DNA of 64,000 nt from Streptomyces galbus (GCF_005280195.1 NZ_SZPR01000018.1:155524-219523); one strand, 5' to 3'; shown: positions 17,147 to 26,837, numbered from the stretch's first letter. Made by a program: numbers and translations. The notes: generated from the letters alone by a model not told the origin.

Positions 17147-18049
17147 ATGTCCGAACCGACCGGTGCCGCCCGCAGGCGCGGGCCCTTCAAGGTCGGGGAC
17201 CAGGTACAGCTGACCGACCCCAAGGGCCGCCACTACACGTTCACGCTCGAGGCCGGGAAGAACTTCCACACCCACAAGGGTTCCTTCCCGCACGACGAAC
17301 TGATCGGTGCACCCGAGGGCAGCGTCGTCCGCACCACCGGGAACGTCGCCTACCTCGCGCTGCGCCCCCTGCTCCCCGACTACGTCCTGTCCATGCCCCG
17401 CGGGGCAGCCGTCGTCTACCCGAAGGACGCGGGGCAGATCCTCGCCTTCGCCGACATCTTCACCGGCGCGCGCGTCGTCGAGGCCGGCGTCGGCTCCGGC
17501 TCGCTCAGCAGCTTCCTGCTGCGCGCCATCGGCGACCAGGGCATGCTGCACAGCTACGAGCGGCGCGAGGACTTCGCCGACATCGCCCGGCAGAACGTCG
17601 AGCGCTACTTCGGCGGCCCCCACCCCGCCTGGCAGCTCACCGTCGGCGACCTCCAGGACAACCTGAGCGACACCGACGTCGACCGCGTCATCCTCGACAT
17701 GCTCGCCCCCTGGGAATGCCTGGAGGCCGTCTCCAAGGCACTGGTGCCCGGCGGCATCCTCTGCTGCTACGTCGCCACCACCACCCAGCTCGCCCGCACC
17801 GTCGAGTCCATCCGGGAGATCGGCTGCTTCAACGAGCCGACCGCCTGGGAGACGATGATCCGCAACTGGCACATCGAGGGCCTGGCCGTCCGTCCCGACC
17901 ACCGGATGATCGGCCACACCGGCTTCCTGCTCACCGCCCGCCGCCTCGCGGACGGCGTCGAGCCGCCCATGCGCCGCCGCCGCCCAGCCAAGGGCGCCTA
18001 CGGCGAGGACTACGCCGGCCCCAACGCCGACGGAGGCATGGGCCGCTGA
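17147..18049 (+). CDS. trmI: tRNA (adenine-58-N1)-methyltransferase
   Basis: 300-residue SAM-dependent enzyme that makes m1A58 in the T-loop of tRNA. N-terminal beta-barrel-like region (about 10-80), then the Rossmann methyltransferase domain with the SAM loop VVEAGVGSGSLS near residues 108-120 and the catalytic-site motif ILDMLAPWE near 184-192. ATG start at 17147. The gene lies next to the proteasome locus as in M. tuberculosis (Rv2118c, a characterised TrmI). The basic C-terminal tail is probably flexible. A strong hairpin follows. Confidence 0.95.
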   Translation: MSEPTGAARRRGPFKVGDQVQLTDPKGRHYTFTLEAGKNFHTHKGSFPHDELIGAPEGSVVRTTGNVAYLALRPLLPDYVLSMPRGAAVVYPKDAGQILAFADIFTGARVVEAGVGSGSLSSFLLRAIGDQGMLHSYERREDFADIARQNVERYFGGPHPAWQLTVGDLQDNLSDTDVDRVILDMLAPWECLEAVSKALVPGGILCCYVATTTQLARTVESIREIGCFNEPTAWETMIRNWHIEGLAVRPDHRMIGHTGFLLTARRLADGVEPPMRRRRPAKGAYGEDYAGPNADGGMGR

Positions 18050-18102
18050 ACCCGGCCCGGGCACCCGGTCCGGACCACCCGCACCCCACACAACGCACGA
18101 CC

Positions 18103-18146
18103 GCCGTGGCCGAGTTCCCCGCACCCACCGGGAACTCGGCCACGGC
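18103..18146 (+). terminator. trmI terminator
   Basis: Perfect 17-bp arms (18103-18119 and 18130-18146) around a 10-nt loop, 53 bp after the trmI stop. Confidence 0.85.
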
Positions 18147-18318
18147 GCCGTCGTCTTGAGCCGACCACCGACCCCGCGCCCGACGCGCCACGCTCCACGT
18201 CCCACCAGCCCCCGCGCGCCGTCACCGACCGACCGTGCCCCCGCCGTTCCCCCCACCTGTGACGTGTGGCACGATGCTGGCCACCCCCACCGGCACAGCC
18301 CTCACGGAGACACACCCA

Positions 18319-18891
18319 GTGCAGCACTCCGCCGTTCCGGAACTGGCCCACACCCACACCAAGCCCATCCACTGGCTCGCCACCGCCGCCGCCGTGGCCG
18401 GCGTCGTGGCCCTCTCCTCCCTCGTCCAGCCCGGACCCGCGACCGCCGCCCAGACCTCCGGCCCGCACACCGCGACGGCGCCCGCCGCCGCCCCCGCCAC
18501 CACCGGCGTCGACTTCCCCCTCGAGTGCGGCCCCGTACGGGCCCTCGTGCAGCGCCAGGCCACCGGCGACCTCGACGGCGACGGCCGGCCCGAGACCGTG
18601 GCCGTCGTCCACTGCGACGCCCCCATGGGCACCCCGCCCGACGCCCTGTACGTCCTGACCCGGGGCGCCGGCGAGAAGACCGCGCGCGTGGTCGCCACCC
18701 TCATCGACACCGAGGAACGCAAGACGGTCACGCGCGTGTCCGTCGTCGACGGCGCCGTACGCGCCTCGCTCCTCGGCTACTCGACCGCCGACGTGCCCAG
18801 TTGCTGCCCCGACGTCAAGGACATCGCCCAGTGGCGCTGGAAGGACGACCGGTTCGTCCGCTCCACCCCGGCCGGCGCCCACAGCGTCTGA
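18319..18891 (+). CDS. Small secreted or membrane-anchored protein, function unknown
   Basis: 190-residue protein. The GTG start at 18319 has GGAGA 8 bp upstream. A hydrophobic segment at about residues 20-40 (WLATAAAVAGVVALSSLV) ends with an Ala-rich signal-peptidase-like site. The mature part contains GDLDGDGRPETVAVVHCD, an FG-GAP/dockerin-like DxDxDG acidic loop of the kind that binds calcium, and the Cys pair SCCPD; disulphides are possible. Conserved among streptomycetes as a hypothetical as far as I recall. No function can be given. Confidence 0.8.
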   Translation: MQHSAVPELAHTHTKPIHWLATAAAVAGVVALSSLVQPGPATAAQTSGPHTATAPAAAPATTGVDFPLECGPVRALVQRQATGDLDGDGRPETVAVVHCDAPMGTPPDALYVLTRGAGEKTARVVATLIDTEERKTVTRVSVVDGAVRASLLGYSTADVPSCCPDVKDIAQWRWKDDRFVRSTPAGAHSV

Positions 18892-18974
18892 ACCGCCCGC
18901 CGCCGACGCGCACCGCGCGTGTGAGAAATCAGACAGCGCACCCGCCCCGCGGGCCCGCCCCGCCCCCTCCGACG

Positions 18975-19280
18975 TCAGGCGGCGTCCGGACCGTGCACCT
19001 CGACCTTGTCCGAAACGCGCCGCACATGGATGCACTCGCCCGGACACTCCTTCGCGGAGTCCACCACGTCCGCGAGCAGCGGCAACGGCACCGGAGCCGT
19101 CGCCCCCCTGTCCTGGAGCAGCCGGTCGTCCGCGGCCTTCACGTACGCCAGACCGTCGATGTCCAGCTCGAAGACCTCCGGCGCGTACTGGGCGCAGATG
19201 CCGTCACCGGTACACAGGTCCTGGTCGATCCAGACCTCCAGCGCCTCGCCGTCGACCGACGCCTCCTGCTGCACGCTCAT
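18975..19280 (-). CDS. Ferredoxin
   Basis: 101-residue small iron-sulphur protein of the single-cluster actinobacterial type. Cluster ligands are C-x5-C in DLCTGDGICAQYAPEVF and CPGEC near the C-terminal third; the missing fourth Cys of the first motif suggests a [3Fe-4S] cluster as in ferredoxins that serve P450s. ATG at 19280 is chosen because the conserved region starts about 14 residues later; an upstream ORF to 19433 has no homology. It is divergent from arc. Partner enzymes are not obvious; a P450 is encoded 22 kb away. Confidence 0.92.
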   Translation of the reverse strand: MSVQQEASVDGEALEVWIDQDLCTGDGICAQYAPEVFELDIDGLAYVKAADDRLLQDRGATAPVPLPLLADVVDSAKECPGECIHVRRVSDKVEVHGPDAA

Positions 19281-19347
19281 GTCTCCCTGCCGTTTAGTGC
19301 CGAGCCGCCTGGGAACGATGCAGGCTCTGACGGGTGTTGAACACTTC

Positions 19348-19487
19348 GACCCTACCTGGGGCAGCTTTCCAACCGTGTTCGATGGGTATTCCCCTGGCGT
19401 GAGGGAGAGCGCAAGGGTGAAGATCGGACACACCCCGACCGTCTTTGTGATCTAGGGGTTTCAATCGACACCCACCCAGGTAGGGTC
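19348..19487. promoter_or_regulatory. Mirrored promoter elements between ferredoxin and arc
   Basis: A perfect 13-bp inverted repeat (19348-19360, GACCCTACCTGGG; 19475-19487, its complement) separated by 114 bp. Each arm contains TAGGGT, a good Streptomyces -10, pointing outward: leftward toward the ferredoxin and rightward toward arc (start codon 38 bp past the hexamer). Both genes may carry the same core promoter. Confidence 0.55.
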
Positions 19488-19524
19488 TGGAAGCGTCCAG
19501 CTCCCCTTGGAGGAGGTGAGGACC

Positions 19525-21291
19525 GTGGCAGCCCACGACGACGACATGAACCGCGGCATCCGCCCGGGACGCGGGTCCGACGACCCGGCCGGGCAGATCG
19601 CCTACCTTGAGCAGGAGATCGCCGTCCTGCGACGCAAGCTCGCCGACTCTCCGCGGCACACGAGGATTCTCGAAGAGCGGATCGTCGAGCTGCAGACCAA
19701 TCTGGCCGGCGTGTCCGCACAGAACGAGCGACTGGCCAACACGCTCCGTGAGGCCCGCGACCAGATCGTGGCCCTCAAGGAGGAAGTCGACCGGCTCGCC
19801 CAGCCACCGGCCGGCTTCGGCGTCTTCCTCGCCGCCAACGAGGACGGCACCGCCGACATCTTCACCGGGGGCCGCAAGCTCCGGGTGAACGTCAGCCCCG
19901 GCGTCGAGCTCGAAGAACTGCGGCGCGGCCAGGAAGTCATGCTCAACGAAGCGCTCAACGTGGTCGAGGCCATGCAGTTCGAGCGCGTCGGCGACATCGT
20001 CACCCTCAAGGAGATCCTCGAGGACGGCGAACGCGCCCTGGTGCTCGGGCACACCGACGAGGAACGGGTGGTACGGCTCGCCGAGCCGCTGCTGGACGTC
20101 ACCATCCGCCCCGGCGACGCCCTGCTCCTCGAACCCCGCTCCGGCTACGTCTACGAAGTCGTGCCCAAGAGCGAGGTCGAAGAACTCGTCCTCGAAGAGG
20201 TCCCGGACATCGGCTACGAGCAGATCGGCGGCCTGGGCAACCAGATCGAAGCGATCCGCGACGCCGTCGAGCTCCCCTACCTCTACCCGGACCTGTTCAA
20301 GGAGCACGAACTGCGCCCGCCCAAGGGCGTCCTGCTCTACGGCCCCCCCGGCTGCGGCAAGACACTGATCGCCAAGGCCGTGGCGAACTCCCTCGCCAAG
20401 AAGGTCGCCGAAGTCACCGGCCAGGCCGCCGGCAAGAGCTTCTTCCTCAACATCAAGGGCCCCGAGCTGCTCAACAAGTACGTCGGCGAGACCGAGCGGC
20501 AGATCCGCCTGGTCTTCCAGCGGGCCCGCGAGAAGGCCAGCGAGGGCACCCCCGTCATCGTCTTCTTCGACGAGATGGAATCCCTCTTCCGCACCCGCGG
20601 CTCCGGAGTCAGCTCGGACGTGGAGAACACCATCGTCCCCCAGCTGCTCGCCGAGATCGACGGCGTGGAAGGCCTGCAGAACGTGGTCGTGATCGGCGCC
20701 TCCAACCGCGAGGACATGATCGACCCGGCCATCCTGCGCCCCGGCCGCCTGGACGTGAAGATCAAGATCGAACGTCCCGACGCCGAAGCCGCCAAGGACA
20801 TCTTCGGCAAGTACCTCACCCAGCGCCTCCCGCTGCACGCCGACGACCTCGGCGAGCACGGCGGCGACAAGGGCGCCACGGTCCAGAACATGATCCAGAC
20901 GGCCGTGGAACACATGTACGCCGAATCCGAGGAGAACCGCTTCCTGGAAGTCACCTACGCCAACGGCGACAAGGAAGTCCTCTACTTCAAGGACTTCAAC
21001 TCCGGCGCCATGATCGAGAACATCGTGGGCCGCGCCAAGAAGATGGCGATCAAGGACTTCCTCGAGAAGAACCAGAAGGGCCTCCGCGTCTCCCACCTCC
21101 TCCAGGCCTGCGTGGACGAGTTCAAGGAGAACGAGGACCTGCCCAACACCACCAACCCCGACGACTGGGCCCGCATCTCCGGCAAGAAGGGCGAGCGCAT
21201 CGTCTACATCCGGACACTCATCACCGGAAAGCAGGGCGCCGACACCGGCCGCTCCATCGACACGGTGGCGAATACCGGACAGTACCTGTAA
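19525..21291 (+). CDS. arc: Proteasome-associated AAA ATPase ARC (Mpa)
   Basis: 588-residue hexameric AAA+ ring that unfolds pupylated proteins and feeds them into the 20S proteasome. Coiled-coil for Pup capture about 25-85, two OB folds about 90-240, AAA domain with Walker A GPPGCGKT (273-280) and Walker B VFFDEMES. The C-terminal GQYL is the proteasome gate-opening tail. GTG at 19525 is preceded by GGAGGAGGTGAGG; the length equals the Streptomyces ARC as known. It stands just upstream of dop but is separated by a hairpin, so it has its own transcription unit. Confidence 0.98.
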   Translation: MAAHDDDMNRGIRPGRGSDDPAGQIAYLEQEIAVLRRKLADSPRHTRILEERIVELQTNLAGVSAQNERLANTLREARDQIVALKEEVDRLAQPPAGFGVFLAANEDGTADIFTGGRKLRVNVSPGVELEELRRGQEVMLNEALNVVEAMQFERVGDIVTLKEILEDGERALVLGHTDEERVVRLAEPLLDVTIRPGDALLLEPRSGYVYEVVPKSEVEELVLEEVPDIGYEQIGGLGNQIEAIRDAVELPYLYPDLFKEHELRPPKGVLLYGPPGCGKTLIAKAVANSLAKKVAEVTGQAAGKSFFLNIKGPELLNKYVGETERQIRLVFQRAREKASEGTPVIVFFDEMESLFRTRGSGVSSDVENTIVPQLLAEIDGVEGLQNVVVIGASNREDMIDPAILRPGRLDVKIKIERPDAEAAKDIFGKYLTQRLPLHADDLGEHGGDKGATVQNMIQTAVEHMYAESEENRFLEVTYANGDKEVLYFKDFNSGAMIENIVGRAKKMAIKDFLEKNQKGLRVSHLLQACVDEFKENEDLPNTTNPDDWARISGKKGERIVYIRTLITGKQGADTGRSIDTVANTGQYL

Positions 21292-21300
21292 CACAAAGGG

Positions 21301-21335
21301 CGGCTGCGGGTGCCCTCACGGGGTACCCGCAGCCG
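21301..21335 (+). terminator. Hairpin after arc
   Basis: 11-bp arms (21301-21311, 21325-21335) 10 bp after the arc stop; probably separates arc from the dop-pup unit. Confidence 0.7.
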
Positions 21336-21535
21336 ACGCTTTTCTCCGGACACGGCCGGAACAAGGCGAGCAAGGCAATGACGCAAATGATCTCCCCACC
21401 AGCGCAAAGGCGTTCTAGGCTCTTCCGTACCGCCGGGTCGCGCAGTGCGGGGACGGGCACCGCACGGGCACCGGAGCACCAGCGGTACTTGAGCGGCGCC
21501 CACGACCGAGGGTGCCGCCGGGCAAGGAGGGCCGC

Positions 21536-23047
21536 ATGACCGTACGGCGAGTAATGGGCATCGAGACGGAGTACGGAATCTCCGTCCCCGGCCACCCCAA
21601 CGCCAATGCCATGCTCACCTCGTCCCAGATCGTCAACGCCTACGCGGCGGCGATGCACCGGGCCCGCCGGGCCCGCTGGGACTTCGAGGAGGAGAACCCG
21701 CTGCGCGACGCACGGGGCTTCGACCTCGCCCGCGAGGCCGCCGACTCCACCCAGCTCACCGACGAGGACATCGGGCTGGCCAACGTCATCCTCACCAACG
21801 GCGCACGCCTCTACGTCGACCACGCACACCCCGAATACAGCTCCCCCGAGGTCACCAACCCGCGCGACGCCGTCCTCTGGGACAAGGCCGGCGAACGGAT
21901 CATGGCCGAGGCCGCCGAACGCGCCGGACAGCTCCCCGGCGCCCAGCCGATCCACCTCTACAAGAACAACACCGACAACAAGGGCGCCTCCTACGGCACG
22001 CACGAGAACTACCTGATGAAGCGGGAGACCCCCTTCTCGGACATCGTGCGCCACCTCACGCCCTTCTTCGTCTCCCGCCAGGTCTTCGCCGGCGCCGGTC
22101 GCGTCGGCATCGGCCAGGACGGCCACGAACACGGCTTCCAGCTCAGCCAGCGCGCCGACTACTTCGAAGTCGAGGTCGGCCTCGAGACGACACTCAAGCG
22201 CCCGATCATCAACACCCGCGACGAACCCCACGCGGACGCCGAGAAGTACCGCCGCCTGCACGTCATCATCGGCGACGCCAACCTCTCGGAGATCTCCACC
22301 TACCTCAAACTGGGCACCACCTCCCTGGTCCTGTCCATGATCGAGGACGGCTTCATCGCCGTCGACCTCGCCGTCGACCAGCCCGTACGCACCCTCCACC
22401 AGGTCTCGCACGACCCCACCCTCAAGCGCCTGGTCACCCTGCGCAGCGGCCGCACACTCACCGCGGTCCAGCTCCAGATGGAGTTCTACGAGCTCTCCCG
22501 CAAGTACGTCGAGGAACGCTACGGCGCCGACGCCGACGAACAGACCAAGGACGTCCTCGCCCGCTGGGAGGACACCCTCACCCGGCTCGAGAACGACCCG
22601 ATGAGCCTCGCCGGCGAACTGGACTGGGTCGCCAAACGGGAACTCATGGAGGGCTACCGGCGCCGCGACGACCTCGACTGGGACGCCGCCCGGCTCCACC
22701 TCGTCGACCTCCAGTACGCCGACGTACGCCCCGAGAAGGGCCTCTACAACCGTCTGGTGGCCCGCGGACGCATCAAGCGGCTCCTGGACGAGACCGAGGT
22801 CGAGCGGGCCGTCACCAAGCCGCCGGAGGACACCCGCGCCTACTTCCGCGGCCGCTGCCTGGAGCAGTACGCCGACGACGTCGCCGCCGCCTCCTGGGAC
22901 TCCGTGATCTTCGACCTGCCGGGCCGCGACTCCCTGCAGCGCGTCCCAACCCTGGAACCGCTTCGCGGAACGCGAAATCACGTCAAGGAGCTCCTCGACC
23001 GCTGCCGCACCGCGGAAGACCTGGTCAGGGTGCTGTCGGGCAACTGA
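21536..23047 (+). CDS. dop: Depupylase / Pup deamidase Dop
   Basis: 503-residue carboxylate-amine-ligase fold enzyme that removes Pup from substrates (and deamidates GGQ-type Pup). The N-terminal GIETEYGIS, catalytic Asp95 in [13 protein letters not shown], and [16 protein letters not shown] are diagnostic; the Dop-specific loop (about 45-75) distinguishes it from PafA. ATG at 21536 has AAGGAGGG upstream. It precedes pup by 165 bp. Confidence 0.97.
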   Translation: MTVRRVMGIETEYGISVPGHPNANAMLTSSQIVNAYAAAMHRARRARWDFEEENPLRDARGFDLAREAADSTQLTDEDIGLANVILTNGARLYVDHAHPEYSSPEVTNPRDAVLWDKAGERIMAEAAERAGQLPGAQPIHLYKNNTDNKGASYGTHENYLMKRETPFSDIVRHLTPFFVSRQVFAGAGRVGIGQDGHEHGFQLSQRADYFEVEVGLETTLKRPIINTRDEPHADAEKYRRLHVIIGDANLSEISTYLKLGTTSLVLSMIEDGFIAVDLAVDQPVRTLHQVSHDPTLKRLVTLRSGRTLTAVQLQMEFYELSRKYVEERYGADADEQTKDVLARWEDTLTRLENDPMSLAGELDWVAKRELMEGYRRRDDLDWDAARLHLVDLQYADVRPEKGLYNRLVARGRIKRLLDETEVERAVTKPPEDTRAYFRGRCLEQYADDVAAASWDSVIFDLPGRDSLQRVPTLEPLRGTRNHVKELLDRCRTAEDLVRVLSGN

Positions 23048-23071
23048 GGGGGTACTCGGCCGGACCCCGGC

Positions 23072-23090
23072 CCGGGGGTGGAAACCCCGG
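23072..23090 (+). terminator. Weak hairpin between dop and pup
   Basis: CCGGGG and CCCCGG arms around a 7-nt loop, 24 bp after the dop stop. Too short to be sure; it may attenuate read-through into pup. Confidence 0.3.
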
Positions 23091-23119
23091 CGCCAGGGAA
23101 TCATCGAACTGCGGGGCCG

Positions 23120-23142
23120 ATGTCGGACCCGGCTTGTAGGGT
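23120..23142 (+). promoter_or_regulatory. Possible PafBC-related promoter of pup
   Basis: ATGTCGGAC, exactly 8 bp, TAGGGT. The TGTCGG core, spacing and -10 fit the PafBC consensus, but the last two upstream bases and the first do not. The -10 is 70 bp from the pup start. Confidence 0.4.
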
Positions 23143-23212
23143 CTGATCATCACCGATCGGCAGGAAAGCCGACCTGTCGACCATGTCGGGCGAACTGAGC
23201 GGGGTGAGGGTT

Positions 23213-23431
23213 ATGGCGACCAAGGACACCGGCGGCGGGCAGCAGAAGGCCACGCGGTCCACCGAGGAGGTCGAGGAGCAGGCGCAGGACGCGCAGGCGA
23301 CGGACGACCTCAAGGAACGCCACGAGAAGCTGAGCGACGACGTCGACTCCGTTCTTGACGAAATTGACGATGTACTCGAGGAGAACGCCGAGGATTTCGT
23401 GAGGTCCTTCGTTCAGAAGGGCGGAGAGTGA
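23213..23431 (+). CDS. pup: Prokaryotic ubiquitin-like protein Pup
   Basis: 72-residue intrinsically disordered modifier that PafA attaches to substrate lysines for proteasomal degradation. Central helix-forming region (about 20-60) binds the ARC coiled coil; the conserved DFVRSFVQKGGE end carries the conjugated residue. The encoded C-terminus is Glu72, not Gln, so it needs no deamidation before ligation. ATG at 23213 with GTGAGGG-like site. Lys-poor in its C-terminal half. Heads the pup-HNH-prcB-prcA set. Confidence 0.97.
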   Translation: MATKDTGGGQQKATRSTEEVEEQAQDAQATDDLKERHEKLSDDVDSVLDEIDDVLEENAEDFVRSFVQKGGE

Positions 23432-23469
23432 AGCTGCCTTTCATTCGAAGGTGATGGTCGGGTTCGGGG

Positions 23470-24063
23470 GTGAAACAAGCCTCGGAAGCGAGACGCTGTT
23501 CACGGTGCAAGACGTATCTGCCACGTGAGGCGTTCGCGAGCAACAAGTCCATGCCCGACGGTCTCCAGGCGTACTGCCGGAAGTGCTCCGCCGAGTACTA
23601 CCGGCAGCGCCAGGAGGCAAGGGGGAAGAAGGTCCGCGAGAAGGTCGCCGTGCCGCCGGGGCACAAGCGGTGTCCCCAGTGCGAGCTGGTGAAGCCGCAC
23701 GCCGAGTGGGAGCGCAACAGGGCGTCTTCGGACGGCTGGGCGAGCTACTGCCGGAGGTGCAGGGCCGAGCGGAACAGGGCCAGCTACTTCAAGCGCAGGT
23801 ACGGCCTCACATCGGCGGAGCTGGAGGCGCTGGTGGCCGAACAGCGGGGAGTGTGCTGCATATGTCTCGCCGCCCCGGCGGAGCATGTGGATCACTGCCA
23901 CAAGACGGGTAGGGTCCGTGGCGTACTGTGCTTCAGCTGCAATGCCGCACTGGGGCAGTTCAAGGATCGGCCCGATGCCATAAGGCGGGCTGCTGCTTAC
24001 GTGGAAGGAATCGCGTGGAAGCCAACACTCGTAGCACCGGGCGTCTACCAGCTGCCTTCCTGA
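23470..24063 (+). CDS. Endonuclease VII-like HNH protein inside the proteasome operon
   Basis: 197-residue protein. The C-terminal 90 residues are a recombination endonuclease VII (T4 gp49-like) domain: [15 protein letters not shown], zinc Cys pairs C129/C132 and C154/C157, and the HNH-type HVDHCH (Asp141, His142). The N-terminal half holds two further CxxC...CxxC zinc modules (C10/C13 with C36/C39; C68/C71 with C94/C97) each followed by a conserved aromatic. GTG start at 23470, 38 bp after pup, with no strong ribosome site. Its 3' end overlaps the prcB start by 49 bp, so translation of prcB is likely coupled to it. T4-type enzymes resolve DNA junctions and mismatches; the substrate here is unknown. 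Confidence 0.88.
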   Translation: MKQASEARRCSRCKTYLPREAFASNKSMPDGLQAYCRKCSAEYYRQRQEARGKKVREKVAVPPGHKRCPQCELVKPHAEWERNRASSDGWASYCRRCRAERNRASYFKRRYGLTSAELEALVAEQRGVCCICLAAPAEHVDHCHKTGRVRGVLCFSCNAALGQFKDRPDAIRRAAAYVEGIAWKPTLVAPGVYQLPS

Positions 24064-24860
24064 CGCCTGGGTCGGCCTCGTTCATGGACTTCCTGTCCGA
24101 GCACCAGCCGGAGTTGCTGCCCGGCAACCGGCAACTGCCGCCCACGCAGGGTGTGATCGAGGCGCCGCACGGCACGACGATCGTGGCCGTGACGTTCCCC
24201 GGCGGTGTGGTCCTCGCCGGTGACCGCCGGGCCACCATGGGCAACGTCATCGCCCAGCGCGACATCGAGAAGGTCTTCCCGGCCGACGAGTACTCGGCGG
24301 TGGGCATCGCCGGCACCGCGGGCCTGGCCGTGGAGATGGTCAAGCTCTTCCAGCTCGAGCTGGAGCACTTCGAGAAGGTCGAGGGCGCGCAGCTGTCCCT
24401 GGAGGGCAAGGCGAACCGTCTGTCGACGATGATCCGCTCCAACCTCGGCATGGCCATGCAGGGCCTGGCCGTGGTGCCGTTGTTCGCCGGTTTCGACGTG
24501 GACCGGGCCAAGGGCCGGATCTTCTCGTACGACGTGACGGGTGGCCGTTCCGAGGAGCACGGCTACGCGGCCACGGGTTCGGGTTCGATCTTCGCGCGCG
24601 GCGCCATGAAGAAGCTGTTCCGTGACGACCTCAGTGAGGCCGAGGCCACCACGTTGGTGGTGCAGGCCCTGTACGACGCGGCTGACGACGACTCGGCGAC
24701 GGGTGGTCCCGATGTCGCCCGCCGGATCTACCCCATCGTCACCGTGATCACCGAGGACGGTTTCCGCCGGCTCACCGACGACGAGTCCTCCGCGATCGCC
24801 CGTTCGATCCTGGAGCGCCGTCTGGAGCAGCCGGACGGCCCGCGTGCCGCTCTGCTGTAG
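24015..24860 (+). CDS. prcB: 20S proteasome beta subunit (catalytic)
   Basis: 281-residue precursor of the catalytic subunit. A 53-residue propeptide ends at HG, exposing Thr54 of TTIVAVTF as the N-terminal nucleophile; the DRRATMGN motif follows with the catalytic Asp and, 17 residues downstream, Lys in DIEKVF. GTG at 24015 is chosen by the GGAAGG site 6 bp upstream and by the conserved propeptide start; it lies inside the 3' end of the HNH gene. It is followed by prcA after 59 bp. Confidence 0.97.
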   Translation: MEANTRSTGRLPAAFLTPGSASFMDFLSEHQPELLPGNRQLPPTQGVIEAPHGTTIVAVTFPGGVVLAGDRRATMGNVIAQRDIEKVFPADEYSAVGIAGTAGLAVEMVKLFQLELEHFEKVEGAQLSLEGKANRLSTMIRSNLGMAMQGLAVVPLFAGFDVDRAKGRIFSYDVTGGRSEEHGYAATGSGSIFARGAMKKLFRDDLSEAEATTLVVQALYDAADDDSATGGPDVARRIYPIVTVITEDGFRRLTDDESSAIARSILERRLEQPDGPRAALL

Positions 24861-24919
24861 TCGGCCGCCGTTTTCCGTCAGGTGATCCAGTGACTTCCAC
24901 AGAAAGGGACGGATAGCCG

Positions 24920-25660
24920 GTGTCGACGCCGTTCTATGTCTCACCCCAGCAGGCGATGGCGGACCGCGCGGAGTACGCGCGCAAGGGCATCGCCCGTGGC
25001 CGCAGCCTGGTCGTGCTCCAGTACGCCGACGGCATCGTGTTCGTCGGCGAGAACCCGTCCCGTGCGCTGCACAAGTTCAGCGAGATCTACGACCGGATCG
25101 GTTTCGCGGCCGCCGGCAAGTACAACGAGTACGAGAATCTGCGGATCGGTGGTGTGCGGTACGCGGATCTGCGGGGTTACACGTACGACCGGGACGATGT
25201 GACGGCCCGGGGTCTGGCGAACGTCTATGCCCAGACGCTGGGCACGATCTTCTCCTCGGCGGCCGAGAAGCCGTACGAGGTGGAGCTGGTCGTGGCGGAG
25301 GTCGGGGAGACGCCCGAGGGTGACCAGATCTACCGGTTGCCGCACGACGGTTCGATCGTGGACGAGCACGGTTCGGTCGCGGTGGGCGGCAATGCCGAGC
25401 AGATCAGCAGTTATCTGGACCAGCGCCACCGGGACGGTATGAGTCTCGCGGAGGCGTTGAAGCTGGCGGTGCAGGCGCTGTCGCGGGACACCAACGGTTC
25501 CGAGCGGGAGATCCCGGCGGAGCGGCTGGAGGTGGCGGTGCTGGACCGTACGCGTCCGCAGAAGCGGAAGTTCAAGCGGATCGGGGGTGCGCAGTTGTCG
25601 CGGCTGCTGCAGTCCGGTGGGCCGTCGACCGAGGCGGAGAGTTCCTCGGACGACGACTGA
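24920..25660 (+). CDS. prcA: 20S proteasome alpha subunit
   Basis: 246-residue structural subunit forming the outer rings that gate the core. The N-terminal gate segment [26 protein letters not shown] is typical; the tail is acidic and Ser-rich (SSSDDD). No N-terminal Thr nucleophile, as expected. GTG start at 24920. Last gene of the pup-prcB-prcA unit, followed by a strong hairpin. Confidence 0.97.
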   Translation: MSTPFYVSPQQAMADRAEYARKGIARGRSLVVLQYADGIVFVGENPSRALHKFSEIYDRIGFAAAGKYNEYENLRIGGVRYADLRGYTYDRDDVTARGLANVYAQTLGTIFSSAAEKPYEVELVVAEVGETPEGDQIYRLPHDGSIVDEHGSVAVGGNAEQISSYLDQRHRDGMSLAEALKLAVQALSRDTNGSEREIPAERLEVAVLDRTRPQKRKFKRIGGAQLSRLLQSGGPSTEAESSSDDD

Positions 25661-25703
25661 TCCGTCGGGCGTGCGCGTCCCTCGTTCTGCCTGTTCGCCC
25701 TGT

Positions 25704-25737
25704 CCGTGCCCCGGCCGATCCTCCGGCCGGGGCACGG
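25704..25737. terminator. Bidirectional terminator after prcA
   Basis: Perfect 14-bp arms (25704-25717, 25724-25737) with a 6-nt loop, between convergent prcA and the LacI-type gene whose stop is at 25744. Confidence 0.88.
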
Positions 25738-25743
25738 GGCGTT

Positions 25744-26766
25744 TCAGGAGGGCCTGGGGGCGCCTGTGGAGCCGCGGACGACAAGGTGGACGGGGATGTC
25801 GCCCTGTTCGGGTGTGCGGCCTTCCAGGACGGCGAGGAGGGCGTGCATGCCGTGTTCGCCGAAGCGTTCGGCGTCGAGGCGGAGGGTGGTGAGTTCGGGG
25901 TCGAGGGCGGTGGCGAGGGCGATGTCGTCGACGCCGGTGACGGACACGTCGTCGGGGACGCGCAGTCCGCGGCGGCGCAGGGCCTTGTAGACGCCGGCGG
26001 CGAGTTTGTCGTCGTCGCAGACGACGGCGGTGGGGTGGGGGCCGGGGGTGTCGAGGGCGGTCTCGGCGGCGGCGAGGGCGCCTTCGATGGTCATGGGGGT
26101 GCGGGTGGTGCGCAGGGTGGTGCCGGGTACGGCGCGTACGCGGGCGGCGAGTTCACGCGCGCGTACGTCGAAGGTCCAGGAGGGGATGTCGGCGGCGACG
26201 TGGAGGAAGTGGCGGTGGCCGAGGCCGAGGAGGTGGTCGGCGACCTGGCGGGTGCCGTCGGCGATGTCGAGGTTGACGGTGGCGGCGCCGAGGCTGCCGT
26301 GGGGGTCGCTGTCGAGCATGACGAGGGGGAGCCGGTCGCCGCGGATGGCGGTGAGGGCGTCGGCGGCCATGGAGGAGGCGAGGACGCCGTCGAGCGCTGC
26401 CTGGGCGGAGGCGAAGGGGTCGCGGGCGGGGCCGATGCCTTCGGGGGAGGGGTAGAGCACGACGCCGAAGCCGTGGTCGGCGGCGACGCGGGCGGCGCCG
26501 GTGTAGACGCCGGCGAAGAATTCGGTGGTGAGGGCGGGGACGACGAGGAGGACGGTGCGGGTGCGGCCGAGGCGCAGGTTGCGGGCGGCGAGGTTGGGCC
26601 GGTAGTCGAGTCGGCGGGCTGCTTCGCGGACGCGTTCGGCGGTGGCCTCGGAGACGCGTCCGCGCCATTTGTCGCCGAGGACGAGGGAGACGGCCGCCTG
26701 GGACACTCCTGCCGCCTGCGCCACGTCGCGGCTGGTGGGGCGCGTGCTGGTGCTACCTCGTGCCAC
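25744..26766 (-). CDS. LacI-family transcriptional regulator
   Basis: 340-residue regulator: N-terminal LacI helix-turn-helix (SRDVAQAAGVSQAAVSLVL, about residues 11-30) and a periplasmic-binding-protein-like effector domain with C-terminal LVVRGSTGAPR typical of the family. GTG at 26766 is preferred because homology begins at once; ATG at 26808 would add 14 residues, and neither has a clear ribosome site. Divergent from the MFS gene over a shared inverted repeat. Expected to repress that gene and itself; effector unknown. Confidence 0.9.
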   Translation of the reverse strand: MARGSTSTRPTSRDVAQAAGVSQAAVSLVLGDKWRGRVSEATAERVREAARRLDYRPNLAARNLRLGRTRTVLLVVPALTTEFFAGVYTGAARVAADHGFGVVLYPSPEGIGPARDPFASAQAALDGVLASSMAADALTAIRGDRLPLVMLDSDPHGSLGAATVNLDIADGTRQVADHLLGLGHRHFLHVAADIPSWTFDVRARELAARVRAVPGTTLRTTRTPMTIEGALAAAETALDTPGPHPTAVVCDDDKLAAGVYKALRRRGLRVPDDVSVTGVDDIALATALDPELTTLRLDAERFGEHGMHALLAVLEGRTPEQGDIPVHLVVRGSTGAPRPS

Positions 26767-26810
26767 CGTGGGCCTGCTCTTTCGTGTGGACTGGTGAACA
26801 GCGCACATGG

Positions 26811-26837
26811 TACGTATGGACGGTCTAGTTATACGTA
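26811..26837. promoter_or_regulatory. Operator-like inverted repeat, LacI-MFS intergenic
   Basis: TACGTAT (26811-26817) and ATACGTA (26831-26837) form a perfect inverted repeat with centres 20 bp apart, about two helical turns. It is AT-rich in GC-rich DNA and sits between the divergent starts. Confidence 0.65.

Noticed and set aside
23500-23901. 133-codon minus-strand frame opposite the HNH gene
   Set aside because: No ribosome site, no homology, and the plus-strand frame has a clear endonuclease VII domain.
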